Shown here one piece after another: positions 45,008-53,827 of a DNA stretch of 64,000 bases. The notes below the pieces were generated by a model. The model was not told the origin of the DNA. It worked only from the letters and a program-made list of their open reading frames with translations, and made no database searches. The position numbers and the translations under genes were made by a program. The stretch comes from Rossellomorea marisflavi (GTDB lineage Bacteria; Bacillota; Bacilli; Bacillales; Bacillaceae_B): NCBI RefSeq assembly GCF_009806575.1, contig NZ_CP047095.1:4220001-4284000 (forward strand), written 5' to 3'. Numbering within the stretch: the first letter of the stretch is position 1; each line of letters opens with the position of its first letter.

Positions 45008-47440
45008 TTATGAACGTGCTTTTTCTTTTTCCTTATGAGGTTTAAACGGCCACCACACGCCCTTGCCGAATGACACGGTCATGGCTGGGATGAGAAGCGG
45101 CAGGACGATCAGTCCATACAGGAGGAGACCGGTGATGACGATGGTCGCAATCTGTACGAGGCTGAGGACGCCGGATGGCATCATGGCAGCGAAGGTTCCG
45201 GCCAGGATGATGGCGGCGGTGATGATGACGGTCCCCATCTTGGACATGGAGATCTTGATGGCATCTGTCACGGTCATTCCTCCGGCTGCTTCTTCGCGGA
45301 AGCGGTCGAGGAGGAAGATGGAATAATCGACCCCGAGGGCTACGAGCATGACGAATCCGAAGAATGGAACGGCCCAGCTGATGCCGTCGTATCCGAATCC
45401 GTTCATGAAGATCAGTTCAGCCACGGCAACAGACGTAAAGTACGTCAGAAGCAGGGAACCGATCATATAGAGCGGCATGATGAATGAGCGGAAAAGGATC
45501 GCCAGTACGACGAACAGACTGATGAGCATGATTGTCACCGTCTGGGTGAAGTCGCTCGTCGAGATATCATTCAGATCGCGGTTGATGCTGGACACACCGC
45601 CGAAGGCGACTTCTGCCTTTTCAAGGGGTGTATCTTTGATGACGCGCTGCGTTGCCTCATCGATTTTTTCAACGGTATCGATCGCTTCCGGAGAATACGG
45701 ATTGTCCTCCAGGATGACTTCAAGCTGCGTACCCTTTTTGTCATCGAAGGCATAGCGGTCGAGCACTTGTTTGAACTCATCCTGCTCCAAGGTTCCTTCA
45801 GGGACGAAGGTGCCTGTATCACGGATCGCCTTGCTGTCAGCCATTTGATTCAGCTGATTGCTTGCCTGGTCGAGGCCGTCTTTGATTTGATCAAGTCCTT
45901 CAACCGGATTTGGCTGTTGACCAGACTGGGCAGCCTGCGCCTGTACTTCTGGTGGGAGTGACATGGACTGCTTGATGCCGTCTGCTGTCTGGCCGACACC
46001 ATCAGAAGCCTGATCGATCCCTTCTGCAATCTTGCCAAGCTGGTAATCTGCATAGAACTCATTGATGACTTCTCCCGTCGGACGTGTCACGGAGCGGACG
46101 CTCTTCACGCCATCGACTTTTTCGAGTTCGCTGCTCAGCTTCTCTACATAAGGGACGATGTCTTCGGTGACCAATTCCTTATCGCTTGAGAGGAGCACTT
46201 GCACCGGCAGGGAATCCCCTTGCCCAAAACCATCTTCAATGGCATGCAAACCTTTGACAGAGTCATAGTTATCCCCGATTTCATCTACTGTATTGAATGA
46301 AAGGGCATCGTCATAGGTCAACAAAAGCGGGACCGTGATGACAGCCACGACAAGCATGGAAAGAATCGGACGGTTGACGGACAGCTTGCTCATCCAACCC
46401 CACAGCTTACTATCGTTATGGGATACGGATTTTTTTGACGGCCAGAACAGTTTCTCTTTCAGGGTAGCCATGAAGAACGGCATGACCGTGCTCAGAACGA
46501 GTAGGAGAACCGCAATCCCGACTGCGACGGCCACGGCCGATTTGAAGATCGGGAAGTCGGCAAACCCGATGGCAAAGAATCCGATGAATACGGCAAGTCC
46601 GCTGATATAAAGGGTACGGCCCGCCGTCTTATACGTACGGATGATGGCATCCTTGACAGGCTTCCCTGCACCGAGTTCTTCCTTGAAGCGGCTGAGGAGC
46701 AGGATGCAGTAATCCGTCCCGATCCCGAACAGGATCGCCACAAGGAAGATCTGCGTATAGTTTGATACCGGGAATCCGAACCAGTCGATGAAGAACGCCA
46801 CGATCGACTGACTGAGAAGATAGGTGATCCCCACGGAAATCAGCGGAATGAATGGGGTGACGATGGAACGGAAAACAGCGAGCAGGAGGGCGAAGATCAA
46901 GACGACGGTGATGATCTCCGTTTTCTTCAACCCTTCCTGGGCGCTCAGGTTCACATCATTATTGATCAATGCCTCCCCGGTCAGGTAGACATCTTTCTTC
47001 CCATCGATGATATCCGATTGAATGGAATCGGCGAGATCGACGACTTCTTCCTGGGAGCCATCTACGGTGATGGGAACAAGAACGGTCTTCCCATCCTCCG
47101 ATACAAGCTGTGATTCTGTATCTTTGCTTTCAAACGGATCGAGGATCGATTTCAAGGGATCCCCTAGATCCTTCAACTGATCGACATCTGCCTGGATGTC
47201 TTTCCTCGCGGCATCATCCAATTTGCCGTCTAGTGCATACACGAGGGAAATCGTTTCGTCTCCAGCTCCCGCGTCTTCAAGGATTTCAGCGGCACGCTGG
47301 GATCCTGCATCCTTTGGAAGCTGGAATGTTCCCGCTTCTTCTGCCTGTTTCGTCAGGTTTGGTGCCAGTACGAATAGCAATACGGTCAGTGCGATCATGC
47401 CGATGGTGATCGGCCACTTGAATTTGATGATATTCTTCAC
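45008..47440 (-). CDS. MMPL-family RND transporter (YdfJ-like)
   Basis: An 810-residue transporter with two symmetrical MMPL/RND halves, each with one helix, a large extracytoplasmic loop and five helices. Features include FGIGTDYCILLLSRFKEELG in the first half and LVALGVDYSIFLLDRFREEA in the second, with the paired Asp-Tyr used for proton coupling. Family members export lipids or hydrophobic drugs. GTG start overlapping the MarR stop (GTGA); the regulator in front suggests drug- or lipid-induced expression. Confidence 0.9.
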   Translation of the reverse strand: MKNIIKFKWPITIGMIALTVLLFVLAPNLTKQAEEAGTFQLPKDAGSQRAAEILEDAGAGDETISLVYALDGKLDDAARKDIQADVDQLKDLGDPLKSILDPFESKDTESQLVSEDGKTVLVPITVDGSQEEVVDLADSIQSDIIDGKKDVYLTGEALINNDVNLSAQEGLKKTEIITVVLIFALLLAVFRSIVTPFIPLISVGITYLLSQSIVAFFIDWFGFPVSNYTQIFLVAILFGIGTDYCILLLSRFKEELGAGKPVKDAIIRTYKTAGRTLYISGLAVFIGFFAIGFADFPIFKSAVAVAVGIAVLLLVLSTVMPFFMATLKEKLFWPSKKSVSHNDSKLWGWMSKLSVNRPILSMLVVAVITVPLLLTYDDALSFNTVDEIGDNYDSVKGLHAIEDGFGQGDSLPVQVLLSSDKELVTEDIVPYVEKLSSELEKVDGVKSVRSVTRPTGEVINEFYADYQLGKIAEGIDQASDGVGQTADGIKQSMSLPPEVQAQAAQSGQQPNPVEGLDQIKDGLDQASNQLNQMADSKAIRDTGTFVPEGTLEQDEFKQVLDRYAFDDKKGTQLEVILEDNPYSPEAIDTVEKIDEATQRVIKDTPLEKAEVAFGGVSSINRDLNDISTSDFTQTVTIMLISLFVVLAILFRSFIMPLYMIGSLLLTYFTSVAVAELIFMNGFGYDGISWAVPFFGFVMLVALGVDYSIFLLDRFREEAAGGMTVTDAIKISMSKMGTVIITAAIILAGTFAAMMPSGVLSLVQIATIVITGLLLYGLIVLPLLIPAMTVSFGKGVWWPFKPHKEKEKARS

Positions 47441-47889
47441 TTACGCTCACCCTCCAATTTCAGTATATGTTTTATCTTTTTGAACATCTGGAGGAACTGA
47501 TCCAACTCTTCATCCTCCACCTGATCGGCAAACAATGCTTCAATATAATCGTACACCGCCTGGTCGGATTCCTTTACAACAGCACGCCCATGCTGAGTCA
47601 GGCTGACAAGCTTCGAGCGATGATCACCCTCAGCTTTGACGATCTCGATCAATCCTTTTTCTTCAAGTTTTTTCAGCCGGTTGGAGATTGCACTTCGATG
47701 CACACATTGAAGTTCTGCAATGGCACCGGCAGGCAACGGGCCGTTCTTATTCAACAGCTTCAAGACCTGGATTTGTTCCCGGGAATATTCCTGCCATACT
47801 TCGGCCTCGACATCCCTGAGCACGCGCTCGGTCCCGAACACCATGACATCCTCGAACAGCTCCACGGCCTCGATCAGACGCTTATCCAA
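47437..47889 (-). CDS. MarR-family regulator of MMPL transporter
   Basis: A 150-residue MarR protein (IQVLKLLNKNGPLPAGAIAE, HRSAISNRLKKLEEKGLIE, DHRSKLVSLTQHGRAV). It starts at TTG 47889 behind AGGGGG; that site lies inside the right-hand part of the large palindrome 47888-47946. It is co-transcribed with the transporter gene (4-bp overlap) and very probably represses both by binding the palindrome over its own promoter. A Cys in LQCVHRSA sits at the start of the recognition region and could sense thiol-reactive compounds. Confidence 0.88.
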   Translation of the reverse strand: MDKRLIEAVELFEDVMVFGTERVLRDVEAEVWQEYSREQIQVLKLLNKNGPLPAGAIAELQCVHRSAISNRLKKLEEKGLIEIVKAEGDHRSKLVSLTQHGRAVVKESDQAVYDYIEALFADQVEDEELDQFLQMFKKIKHILKLEGERK

Positions 47890-47954
47890 ATAGTTGACCC
47901 CCTAAACTAAAATGATTACTCCATTAGTTTAGGGGGTCAACTATTTAATGTCAA
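47888..47954 (-). promoter_or_regulatory. Promoter within a 59-bp palindrome (23-bp perfect arms)
   Basis: The arms 47888-47910 and 47924-47946 are perfect inverted copies of 23 bases (core TTGACCCCCTAAACTAA) with a 13-base centre. A promoter TTGACA (47949-47954), 17-bp spacer, TAAACT (47926-47931) reads into the MarR gene, so the palindrome spans from the spacer to the TTG start. Expected role: autorepression by MarR. Confidence 0.85.
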
Positions 47955-48014
47955 GAAAGAAGATGCTACACTAGGGAGGAGGGGTTTGTCCCCAACCGAC
48001 TTCAAATAAAGCAG

Positions 48015-48656
48015 GTGTTTCCCATTAAAATCGATAAACCAAAACTGCCCCGCCAGCTCACGCAAGGGAACTTCCAAATGATTTTCATGGAGGAGGACCC
48101 GTATTTAAGCAACCTTGAGATCGATGGATCCATCTTTGACGAAGAGGAGATCGACCGGGTGCATCTTTCCGGCATGGTGATCAGGAATTCCTCCTTCCAA
48201 GGGACCTCATTCCGAAATATTGATCTGACCGATGTCGAGTTCATCAACTGTGACTTTTCCAACGTGGATATGACAGGGGCGAGCATTCACCGCGTCACGT
48301 TCCAGGAGTGCAAGCTTATGGGCGTCCAGCTGCCTGAAAGCCGCTTCGGGAATGTCGCCTTCGAAAACTGTCTCATGACCATGTGTAATTTCAGTGATTC
48401 CAAATTCGAAAAAGTGATCTTCCAAGAATCCAATATGAAGCGATCCGACTTCTTCAACTGCAAGCTGGCAAAGGTCATCTATGATGTATGCGACCTGGAT
48501 GACGTGAGCTTTGATGGAACGAAACTGAAGGGGATCGATCTCAGCACCTCGTATTTCGAGTCCATCCTTGTGTCAATGGAAGATTTGAAGGGCTGCATCG
48601 TGTCCGAAAAGCAGGCTCTATCCTTTGCTGCGCTTCTTGGCTTGGATATCCGCTGA
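48015..48656 (+). CDS. Pentapeptide-repeat protein
   Basis: A 213-residue protein with about 20 consecutive A(D/N)LXX-like five-residue repeats from about 35 to 190 (SFQGTSFRNIDLTDVEFINC, NVDMTGASIHRVTFQECKLM), which should form a right-handed quadrilateral beta-helix. Some family members protect gyrase from quinolones, but most are of unknown role, and no specific assignment is possible. It starts with GTG at 48015 and has a poor ribosome site; a better GGAGGAGGGG lies 40 bases upstream but leads to no open frame. Confidence 0.85.
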   Translation: MFPIKIDKPKLPRQLTQGNFQMIFMEEDPYLSNLEIDGSIFDEEEIDRVHLSGMVIRNSSFQGTSFRNIDLTDVEFINCDFSNVDMTGASIHRVTFQECKLMGVQLPESRFGNVAFENCLMTMCNFSDSKFEKVIFQESNMKRSDFFNCKLAKVIYDVCDLDDVSFDGTKLKGIDLSTSYFESILVSMEDLKGCIVSEKQALSFAALLGLDIR

Positions 48657-48660
48657 ATGA

Positions 48661-48690
48661 AAAGACCCCTGAAACCGATTCAGGGGCCCT
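48661..48690. terminator. Bidirectional terminator after pentapeptide gene
   Basis: CCCCTGAA (48666-48673) and TTCAGGGG (48679-48686) form a stem between converging genes; T-rich tails lie on both sides. Confidence 0.75.
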
Positions 48691-48692
48691 TC

Positions 48693-49130
48693 TCATTGAT
48701 TCAAGCGATGCTGGACTTCCGCTGGCACTTCAAATACCATCTCTACACCACCATACATCAAGAGAACGTATGGTTCCTCCTTGTATGCGGTAATGCGCGC
48801 CACTTCCTTCATATCCGTTTGGTCTGCTTGTTCCTCCCCGAACTTCACCGTGTCCGTCCTGTAAAACAGGTAGGTGCTTCCCGCAACCAGATCATCCTTC
48901 TGTTTTCCTGTGAGCTTCCATTTTCCCACTTCAAGAGCCTTGCTGAAAGAGTTGATTTCATCGGCATCGCTTACAGTTTGAATGATTTCCCCGCCCTCCG
49001 TACGATCGATTTTTTGGACATTCTGGAGGCTGTCGAGGCCTTCCTTTTCGCTTTTCCCAGAAGAGCATCCTGTCAAAATCAGGGTACTCCCTACAGCCAG
49101 CAACACGATGCATATCATCAATCGTCTCAT
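48693..49130 (-). CDS. Small lipoprotein of unknown function
   Basis: A 145-residue secreted lipoprotein with lipobox LTGC at about residues 19-22 and a Ser/Gly/Lys spacer. The mature part has a beta-rich pattern (GEIIQTVSDADEINSFSKAL, STYLFYRTDTVKF, PYVLLMYGGVEMVFEVP) seen in small Bacillus lipoproteins of no known role. It is monocistronic with a terminator just downstream. Confidence 0.75.
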   Translation of the reverse strand: MRRLMICIVLLAVGSTLILTGCSSGKSEKEGLDSLQNVQKIDRTEGGEIIQTVSDADEINSFSKALEVGKWKLTGKQKDDLVAGSTYLFYRTDTVKFGEEQADQTDMKEVARITAYKEEPYVLLMYGGVEMVFEVPAEVQHRLNQ

Positions 49131-49265
49131 CTATCATCCACCCGTTTCCTTTGTTTAACACCAGCATACCAGTACCACCTGGTGATCGGGAACGAGCTTC
49201 AGGTCGATTTCCGCTAAGACTTGGGACCGATTGATTTTTCCTTCTTGAACTTTCCCATCAACCGG

Positions 49266-49288
49266 TATAATATATCAGTTAGATATAT
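49266..49288 (+). promoter_or_regulatory. PadR gene promoter with ATATATC/GATATAT operator
   Basis: A TATAAT box (49266-49271) overlaps the inverted repeat ATATATC (49270-49276) and GATATAT (49282-49288) with a 5-base centre. The -35 is poor (TTGAAC, 15-bp spacing). Autorepression by the PadR protein is the likely use. Confidence 0.65.
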
Positions 49289-49311
49289 CAAAAAGATAGG
49301 TGTGAAACAAA

Positions 49312-49887
49312 ATGAAGACGTACAATCATACAACCTACGCCATCTTAGGCATCCTGACAACGAACTGCCGGTCGGGCTATGCAATCAAACAGCTCATCGA
49401 CCGGAGCCTGAATCACTTCTGGAAAATCAGCTACGGACAGATCTACCCAACATTGAAGCGTATTGTGGATGAAGGACTGGCAGAAGTCAGGGACTCCTCA
49501 GGAGAGGGAAAGAGGGATAAGCAGGAATACACCCTCACCTCCAAAGGCATGGAGGTACTCGGGAATTGGCTTTCAGAGCCTGTGGACCAGCCCCCACTTG
49601 AGAAGAATGAAATCCTTTTGAAGCTGTTCTTTGGTCGACATCAATCCACCGACCATACCATCAAGCTTTTAACCGACTACAAAGGAAAACTCCAAGAACG
49701 ACTTGCCACCTATGTGACCATTGAAGAAGGAATCTTGAATCAGGAAGAGCGCTCTGAAGATGTCGACTACTGGCTGTTCACATTGGATTATGGGAAGAGG
49801 GGTGCACTGGCTTCAATCGATTGGTGCGACGCGACTCTCGAAAAATTGTACTCTAAGGAGGAGCATGATGGGCAATCAAGTGTTTAA
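49312..49887 (+). CDS. PadR-family transcriptional regulator
   Basis: A 191-residue PadR protein. The N-terminal winged helix (YAILGILTTNCRSGYAIKQL, YGQIYPTLKRIVDEGLAEV, KQEYTLTSKGMEVLGNWLS) is followed by a long helical C-terminal dimerisation domain (about 90-185) of the PadR subfamily with a Vir domain. It overlaps the next gene by about 20 bp, so the two are cotranscribed; the DUF4188 protein is probably its main target. Confidence 0.9.
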   Translation: MKTYNHTTYAILGILTTNCRSGYAIKQLIDRSLNHFWKISYGQIYPTLKRIVDEGLAEVRDSSGEGKRDKQEYTLTSKGMEVLGNWLSEPVDQPPLEKNEILLKLFFGRHQSTDHTIKLLTDYKGKLQERLATYVTIEEGILNQEERSEDVDYWLFTLDYGKRGALASIDWCDATLEKLYSKEEHDGQSSV

Positions 49888-50341
49888 CGGCAGATACACG
49901 ACGGAGAATTCGGAAGAGGTCGTGGTCTTCATCATCGGCATGAGGATCAATAAACGCCTGGCAGTGCACAAATGGTTCCCGGTGTTCAAGGCGATGCCGG
50001 GTATGATCAAGGAGTTGTACACGCATAAAGAGGAGCTCGGCTTCCTGTCCATGGAAAGCTACTTCGGCCTCCGGACTACGGTGATGATTCAATATTGGAG
50101 ATCGACAGATGACCTCATTGCCTATGCACGGAACGAGAAGCACCTGAAAGCTTGGAAGGCATTCAACCAGAAAATCGGTGCAAGCGGCGTGGTGGGAATC
50201 TATCACGAAACGTACAGGCTTACCCCCGGGGAATACGAGACGGTTTACGGGAACATGCCTCTTTATGGACTGGGTAAAGCACTGAAGCATGTCCCGATCA
50301 CCAAAAATAAGGACAGGGCCTCCCAGCGATTGAATGCGTGA
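49868..50341 (+). CDS. DUF4188 (monooxygenase-like) protein
   Basis: A 157-residue protein of the DUF4188 family, which has a ferredoxin-like alpha/beta-barrel fold related to small monooxygenases. Recognisable blocks are VVVFIIGMRINKRLAVHKW, AMPGMIKELY, MIQYWRSTDDLIAYAR and VGIYHETYRLTPGEYETVYG. The conserved His/Glu in YHETY may be functional. ATG 49868 (or 49865) follows AAGGAGGAGC inside the PadR gene. Pairing with PadR suggests detoxification of a small aromatic or xenobiotic; this is inference. Confidence 0.85.
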   Translation: MGNQVFNGRYTTENSEEVVVFIIGMRINKRLAVHKWFPVFKAMPGMIKELYTHKEELGFLSMESYFGLRTTVMIQYWRSTDDLIAYARNEKHLKAWKAFNQKIGASGVVGIYHETYRLTPGEYETVYGNMPLYGLGKALKHVPITKNKDRASQRLNA

Positions 50342-50406
50342 TGCGTTTTACAGGGAATCGAGGCGTGCGATAAAATGGCATTATCTATTGTGAGGGGGAT
50401 TCCGCT

Positions 50407-51189
50407 ATGATCATCCGTGAAACGAATAATTCCTTCATCATGATCAAACAGCATGACCATGCCTTCCTGTCAGGAGAGATCGTGAAGCACTTCGACGCCT
50501 CCATAGTAAGATCCAACGCTTATTGGGACGAACTTCTGCATGCCTCTTATCAGCATGACAGGAGCTGGATCGGACTGGACACCACACCGGTCTGGAACGA
50601 TGCCGTGCACCGTCCTTTCACTTTTTCCGATTACCCGCTCATTCCAAAGCTGGTATTCTATACGCGCGGGATCGATGAGATTTCAGAAGTGCATCCATAC
50701 GCAGGACTTCTATGCAGCCTTCACTTCTCCTCCTTCTTTACCAACACATCAGATCCCGACTGCCTGCGGTTCCTGGAGAAGGAGGCCCTGCGCCAAACAG
50801 AACTGCGGAAAAGGCTGCCTCCTCTGGATGAAGATCTCCTTCAAGAGCATTTCACCCTTCTCCAATTCTCAGACGATTTCTCTCTTTATATGTGCCTGAA
50901 TCGCCCCGGTGTATCGAAGGACGAAGAGCACCCTTGGTTCAAAAATGGATTCAAGCATACGGAAGGCTTTAATCACACCGATGACCCGTTGAAAGGACAG
51001 TGGACGGGCCTTCATGACATCGTAATGGCCGGGGCTCCTTTCAAGCATCCCTTCACCGTGGAACTGCTCTATAAAGAAGTGGGCAAATCTTCCATTCTCC
51101 ATGACGGGATTGTCAAAGCCTATGCCTCTTCAGGGATGTTCTCCCACAGCATCACAATCAGTAGAGCCGGCACTGACCGACTCGTGTGA
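50407..51189 (+). CDS. DUF3891 family protein
   Basis: A 260-residue protein with the N-terminal pattern of DUF3891 proteins (MIIRETNNSFIMIKQHDHAF, SGEIVKHF) and several His residues in the first 75 positions (HDHAFL, HASYQHDRSW). It may be a metal-dependent hydrolase-like fold of the HD type, given the His-Asp pairs (QHDRSW, PYAGLLCSLHFSSFF), but no function is established. GTGAGGGGGAT lies before the ATG. Neighbours give no further clue. Confidence 0.75.
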   Translation: MIIRETNNSFIMIKQHDHAFLSGEIVKHFDASIVRSNAYWDELLHASYQHDRSWIGLDTTPVWNDAVHRPFTFSDYPLIPKLVFYTRGIDEISEVHPYAGLLCSLHFSSFFTNTSDPDCLRFLEKEALRQTELRKRLPPLDEDLLQEHFTLLQFSDDFSLYMCLNRPGVSKDEEHPWFKNGFKHTEGFNHTDDPLKGQWTGLHDIVMAGAPFKHPFTVELLYKEVGKSSILHDGIVKAYASSGMFSHSITISRAGTDRLV

Positions 51190-51207
51190 GAGAATAACAG
51201 ACAAAAA

Positions 51208-51521
51208 AAGAGGTTGGGACAAAACTAAAAAGGAACCATTTAATGAACAACAATATGAGTGCAGGTTCCTTATACCGCTCATGATTTCCGTGCAAGACTC
51301 CGCTTTCCGCGGGTAGCCCGTGGGCCTCCTAGGCATGCCTGCGGGGTCTCACATCAGCTACTCTTCCCACAAGAGTCTTCGTCTTGCACTCCAATCAGGA
51401 GCTTGAAACAATGAAATCGTAATGGTCATGAAACAAAGTAAAAACCCGAATGCATTAGCCTGATCGCAGGCACATGAAGTCGGGTCTTACTTTGACTAAA
51501 ACACGTTTGTCCCAGCCTCTT
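51208..51521. repeat. Composite hairpin repeat bounded by TGGGACAAA inverted repeats
   Basis: The outer ends AAGAGGTTGGGACAAAAC (51208-51225) and GTTTGTCCCAGCCTCTT (51505-51521) are near-perfect inverted copies. Inside are AAGGAACC/GGTTCCTT, a copy of the dispersed hairpin element (51290-51400; outer arms GTGCAAGAC and GTCTTGCAC), and ACCCGA/TCGGGT. No gene is present. The layout is like a MITE or nested hairpin array. It ends 4 bp from the stop codon of the next gene, so it may also act as its terminator. Confidence 0.75.
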
Positions 51522-51524
51522 CCT

Positions 51525-52226
51525 TCATTCCAATTCATCTTCCTGCAGCGGCATCATCAGATCCTGGTGATCTTCATACCGGAGATAAGAAGACTGCCCC
51601 TGTCCTTCTATGAAGACATCTTCTCCGGAAGAATCGAGGGACCTCCATCCGAATTCAACACGCGCCTCGGACTCATCCACTTCCCCGCGGATAATAGTTC
51701 GCCACTCCTCTGGGACCTTGATGGACCCGTATGGATGCTCGGCAAAGGGAAGCTCCCTTTCCATCTGGATCCGGGGTTGATACGCTTCGTTTTGAAAAGA
51801 CCGCTTCTGGATCAGGTAGAATACCAGACGGTCCACTTTCTCAGCAGGATCGAGACTCCAGACCACGCGGTAGCTTGAAGGGTCTCCGGGACGCACCTTC
51901 CAGATCACCGGGTCGCCGTCTGTCGTGGCTGACGATGCTTTCCACTGATGATCCTTCCATACCCAAAGGCTGAAGCCGCGAACACCGGCATCCGTTTCAA
52001 AGGGTATGAAGGCATGGCGATCATCGGCTTGCACCGTTTCCAGTATTGATTCCACCTGTAACCCTTCATCCGTCCCCATTTTGTTCAGTAGCCCGTTGAT
52101 TTCCTTCGCCGCCGCCTTATCATCGGGCAGAGGACCCGCCGGAGCTAGCTTGAACCAATAGACGAAGCCAAAGGCAATCAAGGAGACGGCAAGTACGATG
52201 ACGATCATCCGTTTCACATTCTTCAT
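51525..52226 (-). CDS. Membrane-anchored protein of unknown function
   Basis: A 233-residue protein with one N-terminal hydrophobic segment (MIVIVLAVSLIAFGFVYWF) and an extracytoplasmic domain that looks beta-rich (GVRGFSLWVWKDHQWKASSA, SYRVVWSLDPAEKVDRLVFY, EARVEFGWRSLDSSGED). I do not recognise the family. It overlaps the upstream membrane protein gene by 4 bp, so the two probably act together. Confidence 0.7.
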   Translation of the reverse strand: MKNVKRMIVIVLAVSLIAFGFVYWFKLAPAGPLPDDKAAAKEINGLLNKMGTDEGLQVESILETVQADDRHAFIPFETDAGVRGFSLWVWKDHQWKASSATTDGDPVIWKVRPGDPSSYRVVWSLDPAEKVDRLVFYLIQKRSFQNEAYQPRIQMERELPFAEHPYGSIKVPEEWRTIIRGEVDESEARVEFGWRSLDSSGEDVFIEGQGQSSYLRYEDHQDLMMPLQEDELE

Positions 52227-52945
52227 TCCGCCCCGCCCCCTTTTATGATTGATTCAGAGAGTTGATAATAGTATTGGGTATCGCCCGATAAAATCAGCAA
52301 GCCCTTCCCGTTCCCTTCAACATAGATCAGCGGTGAAAGACCACTTCCCCACTTCGGCTCGACGCCATTGAGGAGATACGGGAAGCGCTCCGGTGCTTTG
52401 GACTGATTTTCATCTTCCACCATTGATTCCATGTACCACATCTCCCCGTCAGGCTGTGCCTGCTTCATTCCCTTCAGCTGTTCATGCAGCTTCTGGTGAT
52501 CGAGCCTCACATCTGATCCTGCGGGATGACTTTGAACAAGGGAGACCTTCTCTGGATTTGATAGATACGTAGCCGGATCATCTGATGGATAAACAATGGA
52601 ACTGAGCGGAATGGCCGCCAGTGCCATGATCGCCAGAAGAATATTCCCGGCAAACCCGAACCAGGCGAAACGGCGATACCTCTCCCATCTCCCATTTTTC
52701 CGCCTCAAGGTCAAATAGAGGATCAAAACGCCCAGTGGAAGGATCGGGATCCTGACCATGATCCCCCTCGGCTCAAATGTGTATGAAATGGTAAATACCC
52801 CTACCATGAAAACTAGGAATGCCTTCCAGAATGGAGCTTGGTGCTTCTGTCGTCTTATCATAAAAACCGCACCTATGATCAGTATGCCCCATGCAATTGC
52901 GGTCATCAGCCACGTTAGGGACCCCCCATTAACGTAAGTCGCCAT
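52223..52945 (-). CDS. Membrane protein of unknown function
   Basis: A 240-residue protein with four hydrophobic segments in the first 120 residues (TWLMTAIAWGILIIGAVFMI, FWKAFLVFMVGVFTISYTF, IPILPLGVLILYLTLRR, FAGNILLAIMALAAIPLSS) and a C-terminal extracytoplasmic domain (about 120-240). The family is not recognised. ATG 52945 is preferred to 52951 because AGGGGG is at correct distance. It is the first gene of a two-gene operon with the anchored protein at 51525-52226. Confidence 0.7.
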   Translation of the reverse strand: MATYVNGGSLTWLMTAIAWGILIIGAVFMIRRQKHQAPFWKAFLVFMVGVFTISYTFEPRGIMVRIPILPLGVLILYLTLRRKNGRWERYRRFAWFGFAGNILLAIMALAAIPLSSIVYPSDDPATYLSNPEKVSLVQSHPAGSDVRLDHQKLHEQLKGMKQAQPDGEMWYMESMVEDENQSKAPERFPYLLNGVEPKWGSGLSPLIYVEGNGKGLLILSGDTQYYYQLSESIIKGGGAE

Positions 52946-53120
52946 GTCCATTCCCCCTATATTTCTCTAAGTTACACATATGTAGAATCTTCATCACAAA
53001 CCCAATGGTTCCATATTTTATCATATAATAATTTTTCCTTCAGCATGAATACATGGTTTTTTGATTGAATTCTGCGTATTGTTGGTATACTGGTTAAAAA
53101 AATGACAGGGGGGCGGGAGC

Positions 53121-53789
53121 ATGTGCGGCCGTTTTTCATTGATTGAGAGTGTACATGAACTTCAACAGCAGTTCGAATTCGACTTATCCGCCGACCTTCA
53201 GCCGCGGTTCAATATTGCTCCGAGCCAAGAGGTGTTTTCCATCATTTCGGACGGGAAGAAGCGCCGGGGCGGCATGTTGAGATGGGGGCTAGTTCCCCAC
53301 TGGGCAAAGGAAGCGAAGATCGGCTATAAGATGATCAACGCCCGTGCTGAAGGGATCAATGAGAAGCCAAGCTTCAGGGAGCCTTTCAGGAAGAAGCGCT
53401 GCCTGATCATCGCTGATGGCTTCTACGAATGGAAAAAGGTCGATGACCGCAAGCAACCATACCGCTTCGTCATGAAGGACGGAAAGCCCTTTGCCTTCGC
53501 GGGATTGTGGGAAACGTGGAAAAAAGGAGATGCTCCCCTTCATACGTGCACCATCATCACGACGACTCCGAATGCCCTGACAGAAGACGTCCATGACCGC
53601 ATGCCCGTCATTTTGAAACGTACGGATTACGCCAGGTGGCTGGACCCTTCCAATCAAGCGGTTGACGAGCTGAAATCGCTTCTGGTCCCTTATCCGGCTG
53701 AAGAAATGGAGCTCTATGCCGTGAGCGAGCTTGTCAACTCACCGAAGAATGATGTGGCCGACGTCCTGTCTCCGCTGAATAGCTTGTAA
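53121..53789 (+). CDS. SOS response-associated (YedK/HMCES) abasic-site protein
   Basis: A 222-residue SRAP protein. Cys2 (MCGRFSL), which becomes the alpha-amino nucleophile that links covalently to abasic sites in single-stranded DNA, is present, as are PRFNIAPSQ, WGLVPHWAK, NARAEG, RCLIIADGFYEWKK and the catalytic His in HDRMPVIL. The protein shields abasic DNA as in E. coli YedK. GGGGGCGGGAG precedes the ATG and a TATACT -10 is near 53088. I saw no LexA-type box. Confidence 0.95.
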   Translation: MCGRFSLIESVHELQQQFEFDLSADLQPRFNIAPSQEVFSIISDGKKRRGGMLRWGLVPHWAKEAKIGYKMINARAEGINEKPSFREPFRKKRCLIIADGFYEWKKVDDRKQPYRFVMKDGKPFAFAGLWETWKKGDAPLHTCTIITTTPNALTEDVHDRMPVILKRTDYARWLDPSNQAVDELKSLLVPYPAEEMELYAVSELVNSPKNDVADVLSPLNSL

Positions 53790-53796
53790 ATGCGAA

Positions 53797-53824
53797 GAAG
53801 CACGGGAATCCCCGTGCTTCGTTT
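53797..53824. terminator. Terminator between the SRAP gene and MFS gene
   Basis: GAAGCACGGG and CCCGTGCTTC form a perfect 10-bp stem with an AATC loop, followed by GTTTG. Confidence 0.85.
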
Positions 53825-53827
53825 GCA

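Noticed and set aside
53041..53120. LexA (SOS) box before the YedK/HMCES gene
   Set aside because: No CGAAC...GTTCG-type sequence is present despite the family name.
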